Below, piece after piece: positions 35,044 to 43,497 of a DNA stretch of 64,000 bases. Source of the DNA: Bacteroides sp. 214 (GTDB taxonomy: Bacteria > Bacteroidota > Bacteroidia > Bacteroidales > Bacteroidaceae); the NCBI RefSeq assembly GCF_010501015.1, contig NZ_QVML01000007.1, positions 69,772-133,771 of the forward strand, read 5' to 3'. Each line of letters begins with the position of its first letter. Position 1 is the first letter of the stretch. Both the position numbers and the translations under genes were made by a program. The notes below the pieces were generated by a model, which had not been told where the DNA came from, did no database searches, and saw nothing but the letters and a program-made list of their open reading frames with translations.

Positions 35044-36120
35044 CTAAATGGAGTAATTTAATTTTGAATAATAGTCAATATTCTCGGCGCTTAGCAAGTC
35101 GATAGGCATGTAATTAATAGGTGCCACTTCTTTTTTGAAGATAAGATGATCGCACAATAATTTAATGCCTGTAAAACCTTGTACTTCGGGCTGTTGCGCA
35201 ATAAGCAGTGCAACACTTCCTTGTTTTAAACACGCCACGTTGCGTTCTAATAGGTCGTAACCAATTAAGTTAAATTTCTTGGGATATTCTTTTTGGAGAT
35301 ATTCTCCTATGTTATATACCTTAGAATTGAAGGTAATTCCATTTGCTACATGGGGGTAGTCGCGAAAGAATTTTTCCAATATAGGATTGTCTTCCTCTTC
35401 ATGCTTGGCTTGTAGGTTTAGTTCCAGAATATCACAATCGGGGTGATGTTCTTTCATGTATAGTCTAAAACCTTTTTCACGATTCTCTTGTTGATTCGAT
35501 CCTACAATTCCTGCATTTATTCTTCGAAAGATAACAACTTGTTTTTCTCCTGCGGCAAGCATCATTAGCATTTTGGCTGCAAAAACTCCGCTTTGTCCTG
35601 AGTTTTGTCCAAGGAATGAAAGTGATGGAATGTCACGAATGATGGAGTCTATATATATATAAGGTATATGCTGCTCGTTTAACCCATCTGTGAAAGATTT
35701 GGTGTACTGCGGTGCCGTAGGGGCAAACAATACTCCATCAGGATGTTGTGCCAGTATCTCTTGGCCTTTATCTACAAACGAGTGATAATCATACGGGTCG
35801 TAGTAAAATATATTTGCCGAGATGTTGAAGTCGGAGTAATTATCTACTGCTTTATGGATACCTTCTTCTACTGCCGTCCAATATTCGCCAGGCAAGTGTT
35901 GTGGGAGTAGGCAAGCATACATATATTTTTTATTGGAAGCAAGTGCGCTGGCATACATGTTGGGGTGATAATCCAATTCTTTAAGAATCTTTTCCACTCG
36001 TTTTTTGCTTACTTCCGAGACACCGCTTCTGCCATGTATAACCCTGTCTACCGTACCGACAGAAACGTTGGCAAGGCGAGCAATATCTTTTATTCTAATC
36101 CTTTCGGGTAACTTATTCAT
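35044..36120 (-). CDS. LacI-family transcriptional regulator of the hexuronate unit
   Basis: The protein has an N-terminal LacI helix-turn-helix (IRIKDIARLANVSVGTVDRVIHGRSGVS) with the hinge helix region ending HPNMYASALASN, and a periplasmic-binding-like sensor domain from residue 60 on. I start at 36120, where AAAGAGAG precedes the ATG; an upstream in-frame ATG at 36141 would add seven residues (365 in total). It is the first gene of an operon with uxaA and is divergent from kdgK-eda. Two dyads in the shared upstream region are candidate operators, so it may sense KDG or altronate and control both operons. Confidence 0.9.
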   Translation of the reverse strand: MNKLPERIRIKDIARLANVSVGTVDRVIHGRSGVSEVSKKRVEKILKELDYHPNMYASALASNKKYMYACLLPQHLPGEYWTAVEEGIHKAVDNYSDFNISANIFYYDPYDYHSFVDKGQEILAQHPDGVLFAPTAPQYTKSFTDGLNEQHIPYIYIDSIIRDIPSLSFLGQNSGQSGVFAAKMLMMLAAGEKQVVIFRRINAGIVGSNQQENREKGFRLYMKEHHPDCDILELNLQAKHEEEDNPILEKFFRDYPHVANGITFNSKVYNIGEYLQKEYPKKFNLIGYDLLERNVACLKQGSVALLIAQQPEVQGFTGIKLLCDHLIFKKEVAPINYMPIDLLSAENIDYYSKLNYSI

Positions 36121-36187
36121 CTCTCTTTTGTACTGATGCATTGCTGCAAAGAGTTTCTTCTCTGCATTTTACCTCGTAAAAGTAGAT

Positions 36188-36274
36188 ATTATTGCGTTGG
36201 TGTACAATAATAACTGTTTTTTCTTGCACAAATATATGACAATTTTTGTAATTATGGAAATTGTTGTATCTTTG
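36188..36274. promoter_or_regulatory. Divergent promoters and candidate operators of the hexuronate unit
   Basis: The plus strand has TTTG (36245-36248), an 18-bp spacer and TATCTTTG (36267-36274), a full consensus promoter for kdgK. The minus strand has TATATTTG at 36229-36236 for the regulator. Two dyads are visible: ATTATTG/CAATAAT (36188-36194 with 36205-36211) in the regulator leader, and ACAATTT/AAATTGT (36239-36245 with 36258-36264) between the kdgK -33 and -7 boxes. They fit LacI-type operators by position, not by proof. Confidence 0.6.
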
Positions 36275-36352
36275 TGTCCGCACACGAACCCGATTTTGAT
36301 GGCAATTTGAAACAATAGATATTAATAATTTCATAGAATTAAAAAACTCATT

Positions 36353-37396
36353 ATGGGAAAGAAAGTCGTTACTTTTGGAGAAATCATGCTTCGTTTGGCT
36401 GCTCCAGGTTATTTGAGATTCTCTCAATCAAAGGAATTTACTGCAACTTTTGGTGGTGGTGAAGCCAACGTTGCTGTGTCATTGGCTAATTATGGACTGG
36501 AAACAGAATTTGTTACCCGTCTTCCTCAAAATGACATTGCTCAATCGTGTATTATGGATCTTCGCGCACACAATGTAGGCACTAAAGAAATTATCTTCGG
36601 TGGCGAACGTGTAGGTATTTACTTCCTTGAAACGGGTGCGGTAGCACGTGCTTCAAAAGTAGTTTACGACCGTGCTCATTCTTCTATCTCTACTATTGCT
36701 CCGGGTATGGTTAACTGGAGAGAAGTGCTGAAAGATGCACAATGGTTCCATTGGACAGGTATCACTCCTGCTTTGTCGCAAGGTGCTGCTGATGCTTGTT
36801 TGGAAGCTATCAAGATTGCTAACGAAATGGGTGTAACCGTTTCTTGCGACTTGAACTACAGAAAGAACTTGTGGAAATATGGTAAAAGCGTAACCGAAGT
36901 AATGCCTGCCTTAGTAGAAGGTTGTGATGTGATTTTGGGTAACGAAGAAGATTGCGAAAAAGTTTTCGGCATCAAACCCGAAGGTTTTGACGTAACAGCT
37001 ACCGGTGGAGAAGTAGATGCTGCTGAGTTTGAATCAGTATGTACACAAATGATGAAGAGATTCCCACGTTGCAAGAAAATGATTGTAACACTTCGTGGTG
37101 CTATTAACGCTAATCACAATACTTGGGGTGGTGTTCTTTACTCAGAAGGCACATTGAAAATGTCTAAGAGATATGATATTACACACATCGTAGACCGCGT
37201 AGGGGGTGGCGACTCATTCATGGGTGGTCTTATCTATGGTTTAATCTCTTATCCAACCGACGATCAAAAAGCACTTGAGTTTGCTGTAGCTGCTTCTTGT
37301 TTGAAACACACAGTTTACGGCGACTTCAATTTAGTAACAGTAGCTGAGGTAGAGAACTTGATGAAGGGCGATGGCTCTGGTCGTGTATCTCGCTAA
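36353..37396 (+). CDS. kdgK: 2-dehydro-3-deoxygluconokinase
   Basis: The 347-residue PfkB-family kinase phosphorylates KDG to KDPG. It opens with KKVVTFGEIMLRLAAPGYLR, shows GGEANVAVSLANYGL, and ends with the anion hole and base in DRVGGGDSFMGGL (catalytic Asp287). It is slightly longer than the E. coli enzyme, with extra residues around 195-225 (DVTATGGEVDAAEFESV). It is the first gene of a plus-strand operon with eda, 12 bp downstream, from a consensus promoter next to candidate operators. Confidence 0.95.
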   Translation: MGKKVVTFGEIMLRLAAPGYLRFSQSKEFTATFGGGEANVAVSLANYGLETEFVTRLPQNDIAQSCIMDLRAHNVGTKEIIFGGERVGIYFLETGAVARASKVVYDRAHSSISTIAPGMVNWREVLKDAQWFHWTGITPALSQGAADACLEAIKIANEMGVTVSCDLNYRKNLWKYGKSVTEVMPALVEGCDVILGNEEDCEKVFGIKPEGFDVTATGGEVDAAEFESVCTQMMKRFPRCKKMIVTLRGAINANHNTWGGVLYSEGTLKMSKRYDITHIVDRVGGGDSFMGGLIYGLISYPTDDQKALEFAVAASCLKHTVYGDFNLVTVAEVENLMKGDGSGRVSR

Positions 37397-37408
37397 AAAC
37401 AGAATAGA

Positions 37409-38080
37409 ATGGCAAGATTTAGTAAAATACAAGTGCTCAATGCAATGGAGAGCACTGGGATGGTTCCCGTTTTCTACAACAAAGATGTAGAAGTAGCAAA
37501 AGGTGTAGTAAAAGCTTGTTATGATGGTGGTGTTCGTGCATTCGAATTTACCAATCGTGGCGACTTTGCACACGAAGTGTTTGCTGATTTAGTAAAGTGG
37601 GCTGCAAAAGAATGTCCTGAACTAATTTTAGGTATTGGCTCTATCGTAGATCCTGCTACAGCAGCATTATATATTCAATTAGGTGCTAACTTCATTGTTG
37701 GTCCATTGTTCAATCCAGAGATTGCTAAGATTTGCAATCGTCGCTTGATACCTTATACACCGGGTTGTGGCTCGGTTTCTGAAATAGGTTTTGCTCAAGA
37801 AGTAGGTTGCGATCTTTGCAAAGTGTTCCCGGCAGGAAATGTAGGTGGACCTTCGTTCGTTAAGAATGTAAAAGCTCCAATGCCTTGGTCAATGCTTATG
37901 GTAACAGGTGGGGTAGAACCAACTAAAGAAAATCTAACAGCTTGGATTAAAGCGGGCGTAACTTGTGTAGGTATGGGTTCAAACTTATTCCCAGCTGAAG
38001 TTGTTGCTGCCAAAGATTGGAATTGGATTATTGCAAAATGTAAAGAAGCATTCGGTTACATTGCCGATGCACGAAAATAA
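37409..38080 (+). CDS. eda: KDPG/KHG aldolase
   Basis: This 223-residue class I aldolase splits KDPG to pyruvate and glyceraldehyde 3-phosphate. The Schiff-base lysine is Lys138 in [17 protein letters not shown], preceded by the [23 protein letters not shown] segment and followed by the phosphate-binding GVEPTKEN and GMGSNLFP. It ends the pathway started by UxaA and KdgK. A small hairpin follows directly and a stronger one lies further on. Confidence 0.95.
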   Translation: MARFSKIQVLNAMESTGMVPVFYNKDVEVAKGVVKACYDGGVRAFEFTNRGDFAHEVFADLVKWAAKECPELILGIGSIVDPATAALYIQLGANFIVGPLFNPEIAKICNRRLIPYTPGCGSVSEIGFAQEVGCDLCKVFPAGNVGGPSFVKNVKAPMPWSMLMVTGGVEPTKENLTAWIKAGVTCVGMGSNLFPAEVVAAKDWNWIIAKCKEAFGYIADARK

Positions 38081-38082
38081 AC

Positions 38083-38100
38083 AAGAGAAGCCTCTCTTTT
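38083..38100 (+). terminator. Short hairpin after eda
   Basis: AAGAGA (38083-38088) pairs with TCTCTT (38093-38098) over a 4-nt loop with a T-run, directly after the eda stop. Confidence 0.55.
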
Positions 38101-38160
38101 AAGGGGTTAGTTAGTTTATAGAAGGTTTTTCTTGTTTTTGTCTAATGTGTTTTAATGATT

Positions 38161-38196
38161 ACCACCGGAATTTCTTAAAAATTCCGGTGGTTTTTC
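38161..38196. terminator. Bidirectional terminator between eda and the membrane protein gene
   Basis: ACCACCGGAATTT (38161-38173) and AAATTCCGGTGGT (38179-38191) are perfect 13-bp arms with a 5-nt loop and a following T-run; it also closes the convergent minus-strand gene that ends at 38206. Confidence 0.9.
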
Positions 38197-38205
38197 TTTT
38201 AGGCT

Positions 38206-39015
38206 TTACTGCTTTACGCGTATGAAACCCCAATATTCGCCATTTACGGTTTCCACTTTATCTAGTGTAACAGGAATATCAGCAGGGATGATTCCTATTG
38301 ATTTTCCTTCGCCTTCTTTCGAAGGTTTGGACTCACGCATGGTTATGTTTTTGTTGGTTTTGAAACTCTCTCCGGTTACCGTCATCTTTCCATTAGAAAT
38401 AGTAACTCTACCTGCTGGAATATCCAATGTGGCATCTTTCCATCCATTAGCTTCAGTGTAATATCCTAGCCAAATAGACCCTTCTTTATTTTTCAAGAAT
38501 GTCTCTTTCTTGCTGTTTATATAGCTCAATTGAGCTTCGCTCTCTGAGCCGATTTCAGTAGCTGCTCTATCTGGATTTTGCTGGACAATGATAGGGGGCT
38601 CAGGTGTCGTTTTATTGCCTAACGCATTTGTTTGTTGTTGATCAATCACGACAGTTCCGAATCCATTAGATTGAATTGGAGTCTTTTTGCCGGTTGTGCC
38701 ACTTTGACTTGCGGTAGCGCTAGACGTCAGATTAGCTAGCTCTTGTTTTATACTCTTTATTTCGGCAGATAATTGTTGGGTAAGCTGCGCTGTAGCCGCC
38801 GATTGCTTATCACGAAATACAATGCCTTCTTTGGTTATCTGAGAAATCTGAGAGATGTCAAAACCTATAAGCACTTTTAATAAAAAGAGCCCTAAAATGA
38901 TACAGACGGTAATAACGGGATAACGCATTAAGTAAGGCCAATCAATTTTTTGTTTCTCAGTAGTGGTTTTACTTTGTTCTGTTTCCACTGTTGTTTTGGG
39001 TTGTTGCTGTTCCAT
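38206..39015 (-). CDS. Hypothetical single-pass membrane protein with coiled coil
   Basis: The 269-residue protein has a Gln/Thr-rich cytoplasmic N terminus, one membrane helix (about residues 33-52, VITVCIILGLFLLKVLIGF) and then a coiled coil (KQSAATAQLTQQLSAEIKSIKQELANL, about 67-97), a low-complexity linker and a C-terminal beta-rich region ending in VNGEYWGFIRVKQ. That ending looks SH3-like, but no family was recognised. I start at MEQQQP (39015); five more residues are possible at 39030. It has its own TAACTTTG box and shares a terminator with eda. Confidence 0.65.
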   Translation of the reverse strand: MEQQQPKTTVETEQSKTTTEKQKIDWPYLMRYPVITVCIILGLFLLKVLIGFDISQISQITKEGIVFRDKQSAATAQLTQQLSAEIKSIKQELANLTSSATASQSGTTGKKTPIQSNGFGTVVIDQQQTNALGNKTTPEPPIIVQQNPDRAATEIGSESEAQLSYINSKKETFLKNKEGSIWLGYYTEANGWKDATLDIPAGRVTISNGKMTVTGESFKTNKNITMRESKPSKEGEGKSIGIIPADIPVTLDKVETVNGEYWGFIRVKQ

Positions 39016-39067
39016 AAAATTAATACACAATAAAATGAATAAATAAAAAAGTTACACTCGTTGGGTA

Positions 39068-39075
39068 CAAAGTTA
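39068..39075 (-). promoter_or_regulatory. -7 promoter box of the coiled-coil membrane protein gene
   Basis: The minus strand reads TAACTTTG, 53 bp upstream of the ATG at 39015. Confidence 0.55.
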
Positions 39076-39179
39076 ATATTACAAAATAAATATGTACTAT
39101 AATAAGGTTAAAAAATGAAGTTCGCTTCTTTTCCTCACAATATATTCCGTCAAAACTTTATATCCTATTCTTTTGTTAT

Positions 39180-39187
39180 TAAATTTG
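39180..39187 (+). promoter_or_regulatory. -7 promoter box of zupT
   Basis: TAAATTTG lies 19 bp upstream of the ATG at 39207. Confidence 0.55.
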
Positions 39188-39206
39188 TAAGAATAACAGT
39201 TAAGTA

Positions 39207-40013
39207 ATGATGGAATCAAATATACTTTTAGCCTTTCTACTTACTCTTTTTGCCGGACTTGCTACCGGAATTGGCAGTTGCATCGCCTTTTTTGCTAAGA
39301 GAACTAATAAGAAATTTCTCTCTTTTTCGCTTGGGCTTTCGGCAGGTGTGATGATATATGTTTCTTTCGTGGAGATTTTTCCGCAAGCGCAAGACTTACT
39401 AACGATAGAGTTTGGTACAAAATTCGGTATGCTTATCACAGTGCTTTCTTTCTTTGCAGGAATGCTCTTGATTGGTGCTATCGACCGCTTGGTGCCTTCA
39501 ATGGAAAATCCACACGAGGCTCGTTCAGTAGAAAGTATGAAAAGACCTCCCAAAGAAAACGCAAAGCTAATGAAGATGGGAGTGATGACTGCTCTTGCCA
39601 TTGGTATTCATAATTTCCCCGAAGGCATTGCCACTTTTACTTCGGCAATAGAGAACCCTACATTGGGGGTTGCTATTGCTACAGCTATTGCCATACACAA
39701 TATTCCGGAAGGCATTGCGGTTTCTGTTCCCATTTATCATGCCACAGGCAGTAAAAAGCGGGCATTTACATTATCTTTCCTGTCGGGTATAGCCGAGCCG
39801 GTAGGGGCGTTGCTAGCATATGCTATCTTGATGCCGTTCATGTCGCCTCTGCTGATGGGATGTATTTTTGCAGGGGTGGCAGGTATTATGGTATTTATTT
39901 CAATGGACGAATTACTGCCTGCTGCCCGTGAGTATGGCGAACATCATGTATCCATTTACGGACTGATAGTAGGCATGGCAATTATGGCGTTTAGTCTGAT
40001 TCTCTTGGCGTAG
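39207..40013 (+). CDS. zupT: ZIP-family zinc transporter
   Basis: The 268-residue protein has eight membrane helices and the ZIP metal-site motifs in helices 4 and 5, [12 protein letters not shown] and [11 protein letters not shown], whose His, Asn and Glu residues form the binuclear metal centre. The N-terminal [13 protein letters not shown] and the third helix FVEIFPQA are also typical of ZupT. It imports zinc and possibly other divalent metals. It is monocistronic and followed 89 bp later by the DUF4301 gene, which has its own promoter. Confidence 0.93.
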   Translation: MMESNILLAFLLTLFAGLATGIGSCIAFFAKRTNKKFLSFSLGLSAGVMIYVSFVEIFPQAQDLLTIEFGTKFGMLITVLSFFAGMLLIGAIDRLVPSMENPHEARSVESMKRPPKENAKLMKMGVMTALAIGIHNFPEGIATFTSAIENPTLGVAIATAIAIHNIPEGIAVSVPIYHATGSKKRAFTLSFLSGIAEPVGALLAYAILMPFMSPLLMGCIFAGVAGIMVFISMDELLPAAREYGEHHVSIYGLIVGMAIMAFSLILLA

Positions 40014-40045
40014 AAGACGAATGTGTAAGATTTTGCGTTAATACA

Positions 40046-40076
40046 TTGGAATAATAAACAAGAATTTGTATTTTTG
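40046..40076 (+). promoter_or_regulatory. Promoter of the DUF4301 gene
   Basis: TTGG (40046-40049) and TATTTTTG (40069-40076) are 19 bp apart, 26 bp before the ATG at 40103. Confidence 0.5.
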
Positions 40077-40102
40077 AACATTAACAACTAAAAACACATC
40101 CG

Positions 40103-41620
40103 ATGCTAACAGCTCAAGACAAAATTTTGCTCTCCGAAAAGGGTATATCGGAAGCACAAATAGCAGAACAGTTGAAATCTTTTGAAACAGGTTTCCCTTA
40201 TTTGAAGCTCTCCGCTGCTGCTTCAGTGGCAAAAGGTATCATGGTTCCCACCAAACAAGAACAAGAAGAATACTTGGCAGCTTGGGATGCTTATACTAAG
40301 TCATACAAGACAATAGTGAAATTTGTGCCGGCGTCAGGAGCGGCAAGTCGTATGTTCAAAGACCTGTTTGAATTCTTGGATACCGACTACATCATTCCTA
40401 CCAAGAGCTTTGAAAAAGCTTTCTTCAGAGATATCAAGAAATTTGCTTTCTATGATGATTTAGACAAGGCTTGCCATAAATTGTACGGAAAATCTATTGA
40501 CGAGCTTATTGATCTTCATGAATATAAAGCAGTAGTAAGGGCATTGCTCGATGAATCGGGGCTTGACTATGGCTCATTGCCTAAAGGTTTACTTAAATTC
40601 CATAAATATGGTGACAGCTCTCGTACGCCTGTAGAAGAACATCTAGCTGAAGGTGCTTTATATGCTTCGGGTAAAAGTGGTAAGGCGAATGTACACTTCA
40701 CTGTTTCTAAAGAACATCGTGTGCTCTTTCAATTATTACTTTCGCAAAAGCTCGAAACTTTGTCAAAACAATATGGAGTAGATTACAATGTTTCTTTTTC
40801 AGAGCAAAAGCCAAATACCGATACCCTTGCGGCAGATGTAAACAACCAACCTTTCCGTGAAAATGGAAAACTACTGTTTCGTCCCGGTGGTCATGGAGCT
40901 TTGATAGAGAATCTTAATGACCTCGATGCCGATGTTGTGTTTGTGAAGAACATAGATAATGTAGTTCCTGATAAGCTAAAGGCCGATACGGTTCATTACA
41001 AGAAACTCTTGGCGGGCATCTTGGTAAAGCTTCAGCAACAAGCATTTAAGTATTTGGCTATGTTGGATAGTGGTAAATATACCCAAGAAGAAGTTCTTGA
41101 AATCCTGCAGTTCGTACAAAAGAAACTCTTCTGCAAAAATCCTGAAACCAAAAACCTCGAAGACGCAGAACTTGTACTTTATCTTAAGAAAAAGCTTAAT
41201 CGTCCTATTCGTGTATGCGGTATGGTAAAAAATGTAGGCGAACCCGGCGGTGGTCCGTTCCTTGCGTACAATGCTGATGGTACTATCTCTTTGCAAATAC
41301 TCGAAAGTTCGCAAATAGACATGAACGACCCAGCAAAGAAAGAGATGTTCGAAAAGGGCACACACTTCAATCCGGTAGATTTGGTGTGTGCGGTGAAAGG
41401 TTATAAAGGGCAAAAATATGACCTTACAAAGTACGTAGATAAAGCGACCGGCTTCATCTCCCTGAAATCTAAGGGTGGGAGAGAACTGAAGGCGCTCGAA
41501 CTACCAGGTTTGTGGAATGGAGCTATGAGCGATTGGAATACAGTTTTTGTGGAAGTTCCGTTGACTACATTTAACCCGGTGAAGACGGTGAATGACTTGT
41601 TGAGAGAGGAACATCAATAA
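40103..41620 (+). CDS. DUF4301 family protein
   Basis: The 505-residue cytoplasmic protein matches DUF4301, a Bacteroidota-specific family of unknown function: EKGISEAQIAEQLKSFETGFPYLKL at the start, FVPASGAASRMFKDLFEFL, FRPGGHGALIENLNDLDADVVFVKNIDNV and RVCGMVKNVGEPGGGPF. The PGGHGALIENL and NVGEPGGGPF motifs resemble nucleotide- or sugar-binding loops of NDP-sugar pyrophosphorylases, suggesting a nucleotidyltransferase-like fold; this is inference. It is followed by a hairpin terminator. Confidence 0.88.
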   Translation: MLTAQDKILLSEKGISEAQIAEQLKSFETGFPYLKLSAAASVAKGIMVPTKQEQEEYLAAWDAYTKSYKTIVKFVPASGAASRMFKDLFEFLDTDYIIPTKSFEKAFFRDIKKFAFYDDLDKACHKLYGKSIDELIDLHEYKAVVRALLDESGLDYGSLPKGLLKFHKYGDSSRTPVEEHLAEGALYASGKSGKANVHFTVSKEHRVLFQLLLSQKLETLSKQYGVDYNVSFSEQKPNTDTLAADVNNQPFRENGKLLFRPGGHGALIENLNDLDADVVFVKNIDNVVPDKLKADTVHYKKLLAGILVKLQQQAFKYLAMLDSGKYTQEEVLEILQFVQKKLFCKNPETKNLEDAELVLYLKKKLNRPIRVCGMVKNVGEPGGGPFLAYNADGTISLQILESSQIDMNDPAKKEMFEKGTHFNPVDLVCAVKGYKGQKYDLTKYVDKATGFISLKSKGGRELKALELPGLWNGAMSDWNTVFVEVPLTTFNPVKTVNDLLREEHQ

Positions 41621-41648
41621 AGAAAAGTAAATAAAGAAAGAAGAAAAA

Positions 41649-41681
41649 CGAAGGCTTGTGTAGAAACAAGTCTTCGCTTTT
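41649..41681 (+). terminator. Terminator of the DUF4301 gene
   Basis: CGAAGGCTTGT (41649-41659) pairs with ACAAGTCTTCG (41666-41676) with one G-U pair, followed by CTTTTT. Confidence 0.8.
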
Positions 41682-41714
41682 TGTTGTATAACGAAATAAG
41701 AAGAACAATAGAAA

Positions 41715-42503
41715 ATGAAAAAAATAGCGATTGTTGGCTGTGGGCGTCTGGCTGAAATTGTAGTAGATGCTCTCATTGCAGGATTGTTACCAGAGTATGA
41801 ACTAGTTGGTGTTTACTCGCGTACAGCATCAAAGACCAATTATCTGGTTGCGAAAATGAAACAACAGGGCAAAACATGTGTTGCTTGTGCCTCTTTAGAA
41901 GAGTTATTGTCGTTAACGCCTCATTATCTGGTGGAGACAGCATCTCCCGCTGCTATGAAAGAAATTGCGTTGAAGACTTTGAAGAACGGAACTTCCATTG
42001 TTACCTTGTCCATAGGGGCATTTGCCGACACCGCGTTTTATCAAGAGGTAAAGGAGGTAGCTAAAGCAAACAATACTCGTGTATATATTGCTTCGGGAGC
42101 TACCGGTGGTTTTGATGTATTGAGAACAGCAACGCTGATGGGCAATGCATCTGCACGATTCTTTAATGAAAAAGGAGTGAATGCTCTGAGAAGGTCGGCA
42201 GTCTATAGCCCTATTATGGAGACAGAGAAACGTGTCGTTTTTTCTGGAACCGCACGAGAAGCCATAGCCGTTTTTCCAACCGGGTTAAATGTTTCGGTTG
42301 CTGCTTCTTTGGCTTCTGTTGGTCCCGAAGAGATGCACGTTACCATGCAATCAACACCCGGATTTAGAGGAGATACTCAACGAGTGGAGATAAAGAATGA
42401 TCAGGTACATGCTGTAGTAGATGTCTACAGTGCCACCCCCGAAATCGCAGGGTGGTCGGTAGTCAGTACACTGATTAATATTGCGTCACCCATTGTATTC
42501 TGA
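41715..42503 (+). CDS. nadX: L-aspartate dehydrogenase-like oxidoreductase
   Basis: The 262-residue protein opens with a Rossmann NAD motif, KIAIVGCGRLAEIVVDAL, and continues with the aspartate dehydrogenase/DUF108 layout: LVETASPAAMKE, IVTLSIGAFAD and ASGATGGFDVLRTA. The C-terminal catalytic domain has FPTGLNVSVAASLA and STPGFRGDTQRVEI. AspDH supplies iminoaspartate for NAD synthesis, but nadA and nadC are not adjacent, so the substrate is inferred. It ends with an 18-bp overlap with the convergent hydroxyacid dehydrogenase gene. Confidence 0.82.
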   Translation: MKKIAIVGCGRLAEIVVDALIAGLLPEYELVGVYSRTASKTNYLVAKMKQQGKTCVACASLEELLSLTPHYLVETASPAAMKEIALKTLKNGTSIVTLSIGAFADTAFYQEVKEVAKANNTRVYIASGATGGFDVLRTATLMGNASARFFNEKGVNALRRSAVYSPIMETEKRVVFSGTAREAIAVFPTGLNVSVAASLASVGPEEMHVTMQSTPGFRGDTQRVEIKNDQVHAVVDVYSATPEIAGWSVVSTLINIASPIVF

Positions 42504-43373
42504 TAGATTCTTCAGTACCTTTTCGCTTAAACGATCAAAAGCTTGGCGTGTACGTCCTGTAGATACTTGCATACAACGCACGTGTGGGTGGTCGAGTAGA
42601 TGAGAGCCACCCAACGCGCCTATTGTATCGCAAAAACAGAGATTGTTATTTTCCAACCATTTGGTAAAGGCTGGTTCGTCCCAAGCGGGCGACAGCCCTG
42701 TGTTGAATAAAATTTTCTTGTTCCCCAATTGTTCAAATTCTGCTTCATGGAGTAGTACTGTGTTTTTGTTGAGGCAACAGCAAACAACTTCACTTTGAGC
42801 CAATAATTCGTTAAGCGAAAGAAAACGATACCCTTTGTCTTCAGCCTCTTTCTTTTCACTACGAGCAAAGTACGCAATATCTGCTCCGAAGAATTTCAGC
42901 GCATCAGCTATCATACCACCCGATTTCCCAAGTCCTATAATGCCTGCTTTCAGTCCGGTAATTTCTCGTGCCATCTCTCCATTCCAAGGCTCTTGGTCAA
43001 ACCCATGCAAGCAACGCACCAGTTCACTAACCACATACTCCACAACGCCTTCGTCGCCATAATCTCTAATGCCTGTAACCGTGATACCCCGTTCGTTGGC
43101 ATAATGAATATCTACATTAGCACTTTCGGGTGAGTATAACGAACAGCACATACCAATGTAGCGCACGTTTGGACACTTTTCCAGTGCCATCCGATTAATT
43201 CGAGATGTATAGCTTAACAGTACGGCATCGGCATCTCCTATTCGGAAAGCCACTTCATTATCATCTACCGGTATGTCTTGAAACATAACTACTTCCTTAG
43301 CAAAAGTATACAATGCCTTTTCTGCTGATGGAATCAGACTTACGGGTTCTATGGCGACTAGTTTTTGAAACAT
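42486..43373 (-). CDS. D-isomer-specific 2-hydroxyacid dehydrogenase family protein
   Basis: The 295-residue protein has the NAD-binding motif GLKAGIIGLGKSGGMIADALKFFGADI with a substrate-binding N-terminal domain and a catalytic region with CCCLNKNTVLLHEAEFEQLG and a final DHPHVRCM. The length and order fit the D-2-hydroxyacid dehydrogenase superfamily, but the usual Arg-Glu-His catalytic set is hard to assign, and His appears as DHPH. The start at 43373 follows a TACCTTTG box at 43397-43404; the longer frame to 43637 would run through the promoter and into the divergent CotH gene. Confidence 0.82.
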   Translation of the reverse strand: MFQKLVAIEPVSLIPSAEKALYTFAKEVVMFQDIPVDDNEVAFRIGDADAVLLSYTSRINRMALEKCPNVRYIGMCCSLYSPESANVDIHYANERGITVTGIRDYGDEGVVEYVVSELVRCLHGFDQEPWNGEMAREITGLKAGIIGLGKSGGMIADALKFFGADIAYFARSEKKEAEDKGYRFLSLNELLAQSEVVCCCLNKNTVLLHEAEFEQLGNKKILFNTGLSPAWDEPAFTKWLENNNLCFCDTIGALGGSHLLDHPHVRCMQVSTGRTRQAFDRLSEKVLKNLSEYNG

Positions 43374-43396
43374 ATTGGATTGGATTTTATAAATAG

Positions 43397-43404
43397 CAAA
43401 GGTA
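43397..43404 (-). promoter_or_regulatory. -7 promoter box of the hydroxyacid dehydrogenase gene
   Basis: The minus strand reads TACCTTTG, 24 bp upstream of the ATG at 43373. Confidence 0.6.
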
Positions 43405-43447
43405 GTGATATTTCGATATAATAAGCTTTGATAATTAATTATTCTTA

Positions 43448-43455
43448 TACCTTTG
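43448..43455 (+). promoter_or_regulatory. -7 promoter box of the CotH lipoprotein gene
   Basis: TACCTTTG lies 42 bp before the ATG at 43498. The divergent promoter boxes are 43 bp apart. Confidence 0.6.
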
Positions 43456-43497
43456 CAACGAAAACCCTTTATATTAAAAAATAACATTTGAACAACT

